DNA of 64,000 nt from Massariosphaeria phaeospora (lineage: Eukaryota; Ascomycota; Dothideomycetes; Pleosporales): contig JAADJZ010000023.1 in NCBI GenBank assembly GCA_011032825.1, positions 186,001-250,000 on the forward strand, written 5' to 3'. The position numbers were made by a program, and so were the translations under genes. Below are positions 34,631 to 45,500 of the stretch, piece after piece. Position 1 is the stretch's first letter, and each line of letters begins with the position of its first letter. The notes under the pieces were generated by a model, which was not told where the DNA came from, made no database searches, and saw only the letters and a list, made by a program, of their open reading frames with translations.

Positions 34631-36364
34631 CTACGCGACATACGCAGGCGGCGCATCGCCTTCTTCCCCCTCGTCATCATCATCGGCATCTGCTGGACCC
34701 CACGCGCGCTCCGCACCAGTCGCACCAGCCGCTCTATCCTTCTCCCTCTGCACCTTCTTTGCAATTTCCTGCGCCATCTTGTGCATCCACGCCTGCTCGA
34801 GGATGCCGCCGGACGTGCTGTCGACCGACGACAGCGTAGCGACTTTGTCCGAGGACAGCGAGCGTAGGAAGAGCGGGGACGTAGTCTGCTGGGTGAGGCG
34901 CGAGTGGGACAGCGGCGGGCGGGCCGTGGACGAGCGGCGCATTTCGGGCTTGGAGTTGTCGGTCTTGTGTTTGGGCTTGGAGGGTTTGGGCGCGGAGGAG
35001 AGGAAGGCGGGAGGCGGGAGGAGCGAGGCGGGAGGAGCGCTGGGGTCGGATGGGCGGCTGCGGGCTGCGGCGTCGAGGGTTGGGCGCGGGGTTTCGAAGC
35101 GCAGGGGGCGTGTGGCGGGACTTGGTGGCGGCGTGATGAGGTCTTCGCGCTCCTCGGGGATGGTGCTGGCCGAATCGGAGACGTTTGCGCTGGGGAGGGG
35201 CGTGTTGCGTTCGGAAGATAGGCCGGAGCTCTGCGCGTCGTCTTTGTTCTTGCGGAGGTCGACGACGCGTTTCTTGGGCTTGCGGGCACGGTTCGCACCG
35301 GCGCTGAGGCCGCCGGCTGATGAGAGGTTGGATACTATTGTTGGGCGCGAGCCTTGTGTGTCGCGTCCTGTGCTACCAGACGCGACGGACGAAGTATTCG
35401 ACTTGACGCTGCCGAAGGTCGACTGTATCCGCGAGAGACTCGACAGTGTCAGAGCTGGCGGGGCTGTGCCCGACTCCAGTCGGTCCATTTGCCCGGCCCA
35501 CGCCCGATATAGCGCGTCGCGTAGGCTCGGTGTGAAAAGTGCTAGGGTACGTTGTGTTTCGATTAGCGCGGCCATGTGTAGTAGGTTCTTCTCAGAGAAG
35601 GATGCGTGGATTTCGGCCGTGGGGTCGAGCGAGAGCGCGGATATTCGTGCTTGGTCGAGAGGGTGGCCGAATGCGTCGACGGCATCCTGGGGCGCTGTGC
35701 TGAGGGGGTCGATGGGAACCGTGGCGTCGTTGGAGCCGTCGAGCCTCTCCTCCGTCTCGAGCTCCTCTTGGCATTCCGGAGCGAAACGTAGGGATAAGCG
35801 GTGGATGATGGCCGGGAGATCTTCCATGAACAGCACTCTAAGCTGGCCTTCGATCTCCTTCTGCAAATAGTCTCGTACAAAGGGTATCGAGTCGAACGTC
35901 GACGACACCTTCAGCGACTCGAGAGGATCGTTGCGGAAGACCAACGTCACGCCCTTTTGTTTTGAGAACACCAGGATGACGAAGCCAGACAACCGGATCT
36001 CCGACAGTGTGATTTGGAGTGGTATCGTCAGGCCGGCCGAGGCAGCGAGCGGTTCCGGCGACGCGAACTCCGGCGTCGTCGACAGATACGTCTTCAGCGG
36101 GTTGGCCTGGACTCGTGTCGACAGCGTCATGCGCCCGTCGCCTTTGTATTCCATCCTGAAGACACCGCGAAACCGGTCCTCGGCCAGGTCCCCAATCTCC
36201 AGTATCTCCAGCGACGGCGGGGTGGTCCCCAAGTTCAGATCGGTGACAATGATATCGTCGACGATGATGGGTGGTTTGGGCGATTTGTTCAGCGCGGCGG
36301 TGAGCATGTGCCGCGCATTGGTCGTGTCGGCGCCGAGCGGCGACCAGTTGAAGTTGAAGGCCAT
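34631..36364 (-). CDS. MDM34: Mitochondrial distribution and morphology protein 34 (ERMES subunit)
   Basis: MDM34 is the mitochondrial outer-membrane subunit of the ER-mitochondria encounter structure, which moves lipids between the two organelles. It is a single exon of 577 residues. The N-terminal SMP lipid-transfer domain (residues 1 to about 195) is highly recognisable: [47 protein letters not shown], and [10 protein letters not shown] at its end. The C-terminal two thirds is Ser/Pro/Ala-rich and disordered, with the [11 protein letters not shown] motif found in the filamentous-fungal proteins. Length is normal. The other ERMES genes (MMM1, MDM10, MDM12) are not in the window. A 440-residue open frame on the opposite strand is a shadow. 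Confidence 0.93.
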   Translation of the reverse strand: MAFNFNWSPLGADTTNARHMLTAALNKSPKPPIIVDDIIVTDLNLGTTPPSLEILEIGDLAEDRFRGVFRMEYKGDGRMTLSTRVQANPLKTYLSTTPEFASPEPLAASAGLTIPLQITLSEIRLSGFVILVFSKQKGVTLVFRNDPLESLKVSSTFDSIPFVRDYLQKEIEGQLRVLFMEDLPAIIHRLSLRFAPECQEELETEERLDGSNDATVPIDPLSTAPQDAVDAFGHPLDQARISALSLDPTAEIHASFSEKNLLHMAALIETQRTLALFTPSLRDALYRAWAGQMDRLESGTAPPALTLSSLSRIQSTFGSVKSNTSSVASGSTGRDTQGSRPTIVSNLSSAGGLSAGANRARKPKKRVVDLRKNKDDAQSSGLSSERNTPLPSANVSDSASTIPEEREDLITPPPSPATRPLRFETPRPTLDAAARSRPSDPSAPPASLLPPPAFLSSAPKPSKPKHKTDNSKPEMRRSSTARPPLSHSRLTQQTTSPLFLRSLSSDKVATLSSVDSTSGGILEQAWMHKMAQEIAKKVQREKDRAAGATGAERAWGPADADDDDEGEEGDAPPAYVA

Positions 36365-37676
36365 GTCGCGTTGTATGTCCGCGTCGTGTGTATGTGCAGT
36401 GTCGACGGTGCTAGCAACAAAGCTGACTGGGTTGTGGCTGATGACGCCGGAGCAGTCGCGTGCATTCCTTCAGTCGCCGCGTGAACGGAACCGAGCAGCG
36501 CAATCGGGGGGTGGTGCGCGTGGGGGAACGGCGTCGGGTGGTGGAACGAGGTGCGCGTGCGATGCGGAGGATGGATGCGGGTCGGTGGGTGATGGTGTGT
36601 GTGAGAGAGCGAGGGTGAAGAGGACTTGTGGGAGGAGTGTGGACGAAGGGAGTTGCTGCTGTTCGTGCAACTAAAGGCGCAGTTTAGTTCGGCTGCACCA
36701 TCCCGAACCCCTGCACCACTTTTTTCGCGTCCGTGTCCGTGCCTCGGCCTGCACCTGCACCTGCAGGGTCTTGTCCGGCCTCAACAACAGCACAAGCTGC
36801 CCTGCAGACTGGCTACTTTCCAGCTTGACGAACCTCGATTGCAACAGTGCAAGCAGGTACGGAGTAAACAGTTTCAACCAGACATATCCAGATTTCCAAC
36901 ATTCAACTGCCATCCCACCCCCGCTCGATCCCAAGCCAAAGAACCAGCGCTTTCTCCAACCCGCCATCCCAGCACTCCTTAATCCCACCAAACGCGCATC
37001 CCCGTCCCCACGTGCCCTGATCATCGCTCATAGAGTCATCACCGAATTCACCGTCAAGTCCACCCTAGCGATCCTGTTTTCGCGCTGGCGACGACAGGCT
37101 GCTTAGATCGAAGCCAACTAAGCGAATAGGGGGGCTGTACGTGGCGACGCTGCGAAGTTGCGGTCAGGATCGCTGACTTGGTCGCGCGCTATTTGCGATG
37201 TTGTGAATGCGAAGTTCGATTGATGAATAGGTTTGGAATCTTTTGCATATGAGATACTAAGTTGGGGTTATGGAATGTGGGGTTTGTGGCGGTGTGGATC
37301 AAGACAATGGTCGATGTTTTTGCAAACCGAGGATCGTTGATATTGACAACGAAACAGAGTAGACAGGTAGTAAACACCCATCTGCGATATTCGTTAGATG
37401 CTAGTGAGGGGCAGCACAGCGCACATGGAAGTAATCGCTAAAGCCTCAATGGAGCTCCGGGCAATGCTTCAGCGGGTATCCGAATTGAACATGATATCGA
37501 TGCCCACAGACCCCACATCCCAGCCATCAATCCAAAACCACGCAGCTCTCGCAGCACAAAGCAGGTAACCCCTTCCTTCCCAAGATAGCGTTGCCATTGA
37601 CGTGCTGCATAACGACAAAGTACCCATCACCTCCTCCATCCAACGACCTCTCCCTTTCCACTCCCAGCACCCCTCC
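36365..37676. other. Intergenic region between MDM34 and the ECM15-like gene
   Basis: It is the upstream region of MDM34 and the downstream region of the ECM15-like gene. I see no gene. Open frames around 36770-37106 and 37469-37807 lack domain features or are antisense to the neighbouring gene. Confidence 0.45.
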
Positions 37677-38340
37677 CTACTCCCCACCCTCCAGCAGCTT
37701 CTCCACCGCCTCGACCTTGTCCCGAAACCGCTGCGTCTTGTCCGTCCGTGACCCAACCCGGATATCACTCTGAATGCGCACCACGCCGTTCTGATGCAGC
37801 AGCGCATGGCACTGGCCGATCGCGCGCATCACGTCGTCCCAGGAGCCCTCTGGGTCACACGATGCGTTAGCAGCACTCCTACCACATATCTATAGCAGCC
37901 GTCGTAGTTCAAAGTTGAACTATAGTAGTAGGAACGGAGTACGTGGTTGAAAATGAGGGAAGTGAAGTGCATGGGGGAAACAGAGTTGCTCAAGTATCGC
38001 AAGCAACCCAACGAATCTTCTCCTCGTCCCAAACCCTCAACCCAAGGTCCAAATCTTCTTCTTCCCCCCAACACTGAAAATCCGCATGCCCCACCACTAA
38101 TAAAAATTCAAAGAAAATCACCGCAAACGCACCGACCGTCGTCCCCGCCGAATGCATCTGATAGCTCAACCCGCTCTTCCCCAGCAGCCGCTGCACAGCG
38201 GCGACTTCGCGCGCCACCGACGCCGTCGCCGTGCCCAGCGGAATGAGGCAGAAGTCGGCGATGCAGGCCGGCGGCGTGGCGAGCGTGGTGGGGTCTTCGG
38301 AGGCAGAATATGGTGGGGGGTCGGATGGGGAGGAGGGCAT
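37677..38340 (-). CDS. ECM15: Thiamine-binding-fold protein, ECM15/UPF0045 (MTH1187) family
   Basis: It is a small cytosolic protein; yeast Ecm15 and bacterial relatives bind thiamine, and the cellular role is not settled. Two exons (38340-38133 and 37849-37677) give 126 residues. The sequence keeps the family pattern: CIADFCLIPLGT, then ASVAREVAAVQRLL, then YQMHSAGTTVEGSWDDVM, then VVRIQSDIRVGSRTDK. The HSAGT and RVGSRTDK blocks form the ligand site. An N-terminal Pro/Ser extension (PSSPSDPPPYSASEDP) is longer than in yeast. The intron of 283 bp is unusually long for this window and splits the TTV-EGSWDD junction; the joined frame restores the conserved motif exactly. Confidence 0.87.
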
Positions 38341-39019
38341 TTTTGGAAGGCGGGGGTAGAGTGCGATTTGGGTATGAGGTAATGGTATGGGGCTAGGCTG
38401 TTGGGTGGAGGTGGGTGGCGTTTATGTATTGTTGTGAGGAGGGGATTGGAGTGGTTGGTGTTGAGGTGGGATGGATGGGCGGTGGTTTTGTGTGTTGGTG
38501 ATTGGTGGGGGAATGACGTGGGGAGGGGTGATTGCTGCTACGAACTTGAACTTGGGCAGGACAACATCATCGCGTGTGCCTGGAGGTAGGTATGCTTGAA
38601 GCGGAAAGCCCAGCGCCGACATCTAGCTAATCCAGCGTTAGGAATTCTTTCTCAAACTGCCCCACGTCCACATACGCACTCCGTGTCACAGAACTACGCT
38701 CCCTAGCGCGCGAAAGAAGCACCCGAAGGGATCATGTCAAAAGAGACAACACCATCTTATAAAGGTCTGTGGATTCGATTCATCTCACTTCTAGTATTAC
38801 GTCATAGTAGATCCTACGTAGAATGTTCCATGACCAGCAAGAGCACTTCCCGCTATATGCACACACACGATACCCCCCTTCACAAATGCCGTCCTGACTT
38901 CGCCGAGCCATATCCAATTCGAAGCAGTTTGACCGCCAAAGCAAGTCCCCAAAGGGCCGTCGCAATGCATACATAGTACAACCCAAGTCTGAGAATTCCA
39001 GAAATCTTGCAAATCTTCC
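38341..39019. other. Intergenic region
   Basis: It lies between the ECM15-like gene (upstream side) and the 3' end of the phosphodiesterase gene. The stretch 38400-38520 is G/T-rich. No gene is seen. Confidence 0.5.
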
Positions 39020-40093
39020 CTACAGCCCGAAACACACCGATACCACCACCGCTATCACAACCGCGAGTATGCTACCCTGTCGCTTCACGACACCACCGGT
39101 GAACTCCTCGAGTTTCGCCGCGTTGGGGATACTCCTGCGTCCACTGGGCGTGTCAACGCCGTTCGCGGCGTCTACGCTGCTCATCGCAGGGCCGACGTTG
39201 AAGAAGTCGACGAGGACGAAGTTTGGTGGCTTGCTGTACACGCCCGTGCATTCCTGGATTTGGGTTCCGAGGGCCCCGAGTCCGGTCTGCGCGTTGGTGA
39301 CGTTGACGTAGGTGTCGTTCGGGCTTTGAATGCCGAAGAGCTGGGTCGAGTATAGGAAGTGGTTCATCAGGAACATGCGGCCGGAGCTGGCAGCAGTTTC
39401 AGAGGTGAGGTCGCCGGGTCGGTCCGGGGTGCAGGAGTAGTCGGTGGGCGCGTCGTTCTCGAAGTCGTTCTCGAACATGAAGCTGAACTCGTCCATCAGG
39501 TAAGGGAAATCCGGACTTGGTTGCAGAGACGCCACGAACGTCATCAACCGCGTGCCGTTCGAGATGAGGGACTGGAGCGTCGGCCATTGTTGGGGCAGGA
39601 TATCGGTGGATGGGGGAGTGTATGCGTATTCGGCGATGCCGGATTGTTGGAAATGCTGGCCTAACTCGGCAGGCATAGCATCATCGCCGTTTACGAGTAG
39701 AATGGTAACCACATCGTTCTGATTAGTGTCCATCCATGTCTTGATCTCCGATAACCAATCTCCTAACGTCCCGGCATCCAACAAGTTACACGAGCTATGG
39801 CACAGATGCCATGCCTCGTTACCCTCGGTGTTGTTCAGCTTGTGCACCTGGGCTGATAGCAACCGTACGCCGGCGTCGAGTTGTGTGGTTGTATCGTAGT
39901 ACTGGTTGCCTGAGGTCGAGAAGCCTGTGGACTCGTCGCGGAGGAAGGGCGAGTCGTGTGCCCCTAGGTATGTGACGTTGTTGTATGGCTTGTTACATAA
40001 CGATGGCGAGTTGTTGCAGGCTATCTGTGCTGAGGCGGTGTTGTAGAGGAAGGGTAGTATGGCCGAAGCTTGGATGAGGTTCCTGAGAAACAT
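39020..40093 (-). CDS. Secreted, probably GPI-anchored PLC-like phosphodiesterase
   Basis: It is a single-exon protein of 357 residues in the PLC-like TIM-barrel superfamily (PI-PLC X-domain-like). Residues 1-22 are a signal peptide (ending NTASA). The first catalytic His lies in YLGAHDSPF, about residue 46; a second conserved His/Cys block is WHLCHSSCNLLD; LGDWLSEIKTWMDTNQNDVVTILL is the typical strand-helix that follows. Several N-glycosylation sequons (NNVT, NNTE, NGTR, NDTY, NVTN) support secretion. The C-terminus is hydrophobic (SILAVVIAVVVSVCFGL) after a Gly/Val/Lys/Arg spacer, which suggests a GPI anchor. The calcium and membrane-binding C2/PH domains of eukaryotic PI-PLCs are absent. 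The substrate is unknown. Confidence 0.85.
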   Translation of the reverse strand: MFLRNLIQASAILPFLYNTASAQIACNNSPSLCNKPYNNVTYLGAHDSPFLRDESTGFSTSGNQYYDTTTQLDAGVRLLSAQVHKLNNTEGNEAWHLCHSSCNLLDAGTLGDWLSEIKTWMDTNQNDVVTILLVNGDDAMPAELGQHFQQSGIAEYAYTPPSTDILPQQWPTLQSLISNGTRLMTFVASLQPSPDFPYLMDEFSFMFENDFENDAPTDYSCTPDRPGDLTSETAASSGRMFLMNHFLYSTQLFGIQSPNDTYVNVTNAQTGLGALGTQIQECTGVYSKPPNFVLVDFFNVGPAMSSVDAANGVDTPSGRRSIPNAAKLEEFTGGVVKRQGSILAVVIAVVVSVCFGL

Positions 40094-41511
40094 GGTGGCG
40101 TATATGATGTGAGCGAAAAGTTCGTAGCCTCCAGAGGCAAAATGCTTTTCAGTGTCGAACGAAACAGCGAAGGTCGTAAGTCGTCAATAGAGCAAACGGA
40201 CGAGAAGCAAAAGAGTAGATATGTTTGGAAACAAGCAGATATTAAACTTCAAAAGAATACAGATTAGGAAACCTTGAAAGAGCAGAGCAGAGAAAGAATA
40301 TGTAGGGTAGTCCAGCTACGTTGTACCAGAGCCTCAGCCTACCGATTATTCATAGCCAGCGGGCACAGCGGCAACATGTATCAGCCAGCATTGGCGGTGG
40401 TGGGAGCAGAGTGGAGCCGCACCTCAGCAGCACAGCCCCGCGAGACTCTGACGCGGACAGGTTTCCAAGAGTTTGAGGCGTCGTAATCGCCCTCTCGCCG
40501 CACCCGTTGCACGCCGACGCGACGCTTCCGAAACCCTAAGACCAGAAGCCGATCATGCGCGCAGGAGAGCCGGCTGCGGCGAGCGTCGTCACTGGAGTCG
40601 TTGTTTCGCGGCGGGACGGGCGACAGGGTCCGCCGGGCAACGAGAGGTCGGTGATGTCGAACAGTCAAGACTCTGGGTTCTGGCGCCGTCTTTTCCCGGA
40701 GTGGCGGCTGGGCGGCGTTCGGCGTCGGCAGGACCCAGTCCCGGAGGTTTTGCACCGCAGCGGCGCAGCCTTATGTTTATGTTCATGACGCAACATTGAG
40801 GTGTCGACCGCGACTGCGAACGATGTATGTTCTGTAGTCCTATCTGGAGGTCTCTTCATCTCGGCCCTGTTTTTCGCCCTATCCCACAAGCTGCGCACGC
40901 CCGAAGCAACATTCTAACAGCTATCGCCTGCGGTATATATTCCCGACCTCCCGCTTTCCCTACGCAAGCTGGGCATGCCCGAACCCACATTCTTTTCCAG
41001 CGCTTCGCTAGGGCACCTATCGCGATCGCCTGCGTGAGGTACACATTTCCGACCCCGCCCTTGTAGCGCGCTGCGTCTTCACTCTTGTAACCTTCTTTTG
41101 CACCACAAGCCCGTGTGACAAGCTGGTGGTGGTTGAGTTGAGCTTTCCCTTCCATCCCGCCTTGGGCGTAAAGAAACGAAGCTCCAGCCACCGCCATCAG
41201 CCATAGATGCGCAACCTGTGTCATGTCCCCAACCCAGCCCAGCCATTCCTCAGCATCTATGCCCACGTTAATCATAGGCAGCTCTCCACAGCCTCGAAGC
41301 TTTTCATCGTCTCTGCGTCGTCAAACGCTGCATACACTCGCTCGACCGGACCGGACCTACGTCATCGTCACCTCACAACTCACATAGCTAGATCGAGCAC
41401 CAGCGCGGCTTCTACACAGCACGCACGCGACCAAAGACGCGCCCGTCCCTCCAACCACGCGATTCACCCAGACCACAGACCCTCTTTCCACCGACGGCAC
41501 CCACCCACACG
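40094..41511. other. Divergent promoter region with an imperfect direct repeat
   Basis: It is the upstream region of both the phosphodiesterase gene (left) and the lipocalin-like gene (right). An imperfect duplication of about 75-95 bp is present (about 40885-40955 and 40961-41058), each copy with CAAGCTG, then GCCCGAA, then ACATTCT, then CGCCTGCG, then TTCCCGACC/TTCCGACC. The 160 bp before the ATG at 41512 are C/A-rich. I see no gene; open frames at 40473-40799 and 40827-41066 have no domain features. Confidence 0.5.
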
Positions 41512-42168
41512 ATGATCCCCCTCCGCGCGCCCTCGACCCTCCCCTCAACCACCAACCCTTCCCTCCCCCCACCGCCTCTCGCCTGGCTCACCGGCGCCTG
41601 GAACGTGACGCACAGCACGCTCCCCATGTGGAAGAAGTCGCGCAACGTGCGCATAACCTACACGCCGCTCGCACACACGTCGCCCGTGCAACTCGACGAC
41701 GTGGTCTCGTACCAATCGCTCAGCTCGGCGAAGCTCAAGACGGTGCACGGCGTCGACAAGCCCTTCGACGTGGCGAACGGGGACGGGAACGGGGACAACA
41801 GCCAAGGTCAAGGCCAGAGTCACAGCCAGGGCGCAGCAGACAAAGACAAAGATGGACATGGCCATGCCGCCGAACTCGCCAGCCTAGGCTACAACTGGCG
41901 CGGCAAAGGCTGGCTCGTCATCGCAAGCTCGAAGTGGGAGATCCTCGGCTACGGCGACGAGGAGGGCACGGACAACCAGTACGTGGTGACGTACTTCGCC
42001 GCGACGCTGTTCACGCCCGCGGGCGTCGACTTCTACTCGCGGCAGGGCAGTCTGCGGCCCGAGACGGTGGAGAGCATCAAGGCGGCGCTGGTGGGGCTGG
42101 GCGGCGATGTCGCGGGGCTGGCGACAAAGGTGTTTGCTGTGGCTATGGACTCGGACCGGGCGGAGTAG
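41512..42168 (+). CDS. Small lipocalin-like (calycin-type) protein, hypothetical
   Basis: A single exon of 218 residues without signal peptide or membrane helix. The pattern WLTGAWNVTHSTLPMW near residue 25 resembles the GxW start of lipocalin/fatty-acid-binding-like barrels. Alternating strands follow (VRITYTPL, DDVVSYQSL, NWRGKGWLVIASSKWEILGYG, NQYVVTYFAATLFTPAGVDFYS). A hydrophilic Gly/Gln/Ser/Asp/His-rich loop of about 30 residues (residues 88-118) interrupts the barrel. The family assignment is by pattern only. The gene is GC-rich with strong third-position G/C, typical of expressed genes here. Confidence 0.6.
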   Translation: MIPLRAPSTLPSTTNPSLPPPPLAWLTGAWNVTHSTLPMWKKSRNVRITYTPLAHTSPVQLDDVVSYQSLSSAKLKTVHGVDKPFDVANGDGNGDNSQGQGQSHSQGAADKDKDGHGHAAELASLGYNWRGKGWLVIASSKWEILGYGDEEGTDNQYVVTYFAATLFTPAGVDFYSRQGSLRPETVESIKAALVGLGGDVAGLATKVFAVAMDSDRAE

Positions 42169-42538
42169 TCGCGAGTCCCGGGGGTCGATTATGTATGTGA
42201 CTGTCTGTGACTGGCACGAGGAGGGCAGGTCAGGCTACGGTACGGCGGCATGGGGTAATGGAGCGGGCTTTTCATTCGATGGTTTCTCGGCGTTGCTTGG
42301 AGGGATTTCACGCAAAAAGCGATGTGCGTCATGGACAACTTTCCATTTTTGCTATGTTTGGTAGATTCGAGATACCCCCAGCCCATTCAGGCATGGCCAT
42401 GAGATGGACGAAAAGAAGCCGTCCCATACAAATCCTCCCAGTAACTTCTCTACCTGAACGCCATCTACCGCTATCCAGGAGCACCTCTGTGTCCGTGTTC
42501 CCGTCCAAAACACCATTCCGTCTCTCAGACCCAGATAC
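42169..42538. other. Convergent 3' intergenic spacer
   Basis: 370 bp between two genes that end towards each other. There is no gene and no clear simple repeat. Confidence 0.5.
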
Positions 42539-45500
42539 CTAATCAAGCAGATTGAAGACGGGCTTGTTGGTCTTCTTTGGCTTGGCTGCTGCTGCTGCTG
42601 CGTGCGTGTACGTCTCCTTCGAGCGATACCTAGTCGGCTTGGGCTGGGCTAGGAAGGCGTCGTCGAGGTCGAGCAGGAGGTTCATGTTCGACGATTCCTG
42701 CAGCTTGCCCAGTAGCTTCTTGGGAGGGGAGAGCTCGATAAGCTGGGCAGACGGCGGGCCAGCAGCGCGAGCCACCTCTTGCGAGAAAGCCGCCTGTTGC
42801 TCCTTCATCATGTCCTTCGCTTTGGCGTCATCCTCTCGGGCTCCGCCGTTGGCATACGCTTTCCAGTTTTCCGGTGTGCCGTCAGTTCCCGAGCTTGCAG
42901 CGGTAGGCTCCGACTCTAGCTTCTTCGGAGGTTGAAAGGCAGGGCTGATCATTGAACTCGGGAAGCTGGGTTGGAAAGACGCCATGCCGTGGGCTGGGAC
43001 AGGCCTCAACAAGGGCTTCATGCCGTCCGCACGGCCTTCACAGGTTTGGCACCTGCAAGGATCGCAGCACATCTTCGTGCAGGCATGGCCGCATGAAGCG
43101 ACGCGTTTCGTGCATGGCTGAGTGCAGTTGATTCGAGTGTTGTCGAACCTGTGACGATTTAGTAGACGTCAGAAGGAATGATGGGTTAGACTTACGGATG
43201 GCATCGGAGCATGCAGGTGTGACCACACGGCAGACGACAACGGCAGGGCTGATCGCATCCGCCACTGAGATACTGCCAATCGGAAGGATCTTGGAAGGGG
43301 TCAGTATTTGTAAGCTGTGCGTTCATCGGCAAGACAAGTCTTACCTTGGATCCAATTCTTATGTCCATGATTTGTGCACTCAATTGGCAAGTGATAGCCC
43401 ACGCGCCGTTTCTGGCCAGTCCTGGGGTTGTCGGCGGCCCTCTTTCCGTACATAATATCGACCACCTATTCACTTAGCGTCTTCCCAAGAGGAGGAGTCA
43501 ATGTGCTTACCTCAGCCCAAGTGCTACTCTCACAAGCTAGCAACTCGGCATTACCAAAGATGTAAAACCCCCTCTTCGCTCGAGATAAAGCCACACACAC
43601 ACGGTTGTCCACTTTGAGAAAACCAATATCGTGGCGCCTGTTGCTGCGAACCAGTGAGAGCAGAACGATGTCATTTTCTTCTCCCTGGTATGAGTCAACC
43701 GTGACAACATTGAATACTCCATGTGTGCGAAGATTGGGATGCGATGCGAGCTTCTTGTGTATCGTTTTTCGCTGACCATTGTAGAATGTCAACACAGTGA
43801 TCTTGCTTGGATCGATGAAGTTGAGCACAAGATAGTCGTAGAAGCGAACAATCATCTCAGCCTCCTTCTCGTTCAACGAACTCATGTTGCCGTCTCGGGT
43901 CTCTGGCCATTCATGAGTAAAAAAGAAGGAATTGCCCCCCCATCCCTTCTACTGGTGGTCGATTGTGAATATCCTTCACATTCGGATGATCTTTCAATGT
44001 ATCGCCGTAGATTGGCTCGAGCAACCGCCGTATTTCAGGAATCATTCGCCTTTGTTTGTTCAGGCTCTTGTAGTCGATGTCGTTAGCTACCAAGCGCTCG
44101 AATAGAGACAGGTTGAAGTTGTACGGCTCATCTTCAAACTCGCGTACTTGACAGTGCGGACGGAGCTGCTGATGATCACCGACCAAGATGAGATGCTCGA
44201 GCGAAGGAACACAAGCTGCAATCACCGGAGCTTCGAGCGTCTCGGCTGCCTCTTCTACGAGGACGATTCTGGGCTTCAATTCGGAGATCAGGCCTCGATA
44301 CTTGCTAAGCCCCGTCGTAGTCATACCAATGAGGCGCTGATCATACAGAAGACGGAAATCCTGGTCCCATTGGCCCACGCGGCGTAGCAGAGTGTGTTTT
44401 TCGTACTCTTTAGCTAGTTCCCGGAATTGGTCCCTTATACGCCGTTTCGCCTGGCGCAAGAAATAATTGTATATGGTTCCACGATCGCGCGTTGGAATCA
44501 AGTCGAGGTTATCGGTTATGTCCAAGAGTTTGCGGACCTCGCCATCAGTCATATTTGAGCGTCCTTTGCCAGCGTAGTTGTCGCTCAAAAGTGTAACCGC
44601 CCCCCTGAGGGTCTCGATATCGTCATCATCTCTGGCAACAGCTTCGGCTTCCAGCTCTTTCAACTTCTCAACTTCAAAGTCTTCTTCCTCGAACTCTATT
44701 CCAAAGTCATCGGGTCCATACGGCCGGTCGCAACGTACAAGACATTTTCCAAGCCATTGCTCGGTCTCAAGGCCCGCATCACCAGCTTCAATCCCCATTG
44801 TATTTTGCGCTGCATCTTCCAATGACTTGGCCTGCTCTGGTGTAATTAACCCCAGACCAAGCAGAACTTTGTGATCCAGAGGAGGCTTGTTTGCTTCTAA
44901 TGGTGCAAGCAACATCTGCATTGTCTTGGTCAATTTGAACATAGCTCCGATAGCTTTGGATTTCCGGCTGCCTGGTGCTTTGGGTTGAGAAACACTAGAG
45001 CGGACCTCGAACAGCGTTCGTGCCTTGATCTTGTCCTTATCCTTGGAGCGTCCACCGAGACGAATGAAGCTGGGCTCAAACTCAGCAACGTGACGGAGCA
45101 GTTGATCAAGAGCGTGATTTGTCTGGCAGGTCACAATGATGGGAGGGTCTCCTCGTCGCATGTTGTCCAATAATATCTTCAGTGCCACAACGGACACGTA
45201 GGTCTTTCCCGTACCGGGCGGACCTTTTTGTGTCAGTTGATATGGTGATTGTCAAGACGGGACAGAAAGACCATACCTTGAATTATGGCGAGGCGTTTTG
45301 TCAATATAGCTTTCAGGGCCATGGATTGTGACGTATCAAGCGCGTGAGAGGCGGATGATGGCCATTCTTGGAGAATGTTGACATTCTGCGAGGCCTCCTG
45401 CGCGTCCATGGCAACGAGAGAGCTCATATTCGTGTGCGGATTGCGCTGAACATACGAAGGGGGTTCCACCTCCTTTTGTACCTTGACGAGGTGATTGGAT

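Noticed and set aside
34548..35870. 440-residue open frame on the plus strand
   Set aside because: It is antisense to the disordered, GC-rich part of MDM34; composition is Ser/Arg-rich with no domain, typical of a shadow frame.
20130..36364. EMC1 and MDM34 as a functional ER-mitochondria contact cluster
   Set aside because: They are separated by three unrelated genes and more than 11 kb, on ordinary promoters; both are housekeeping genes and linkage is probably coincidental.
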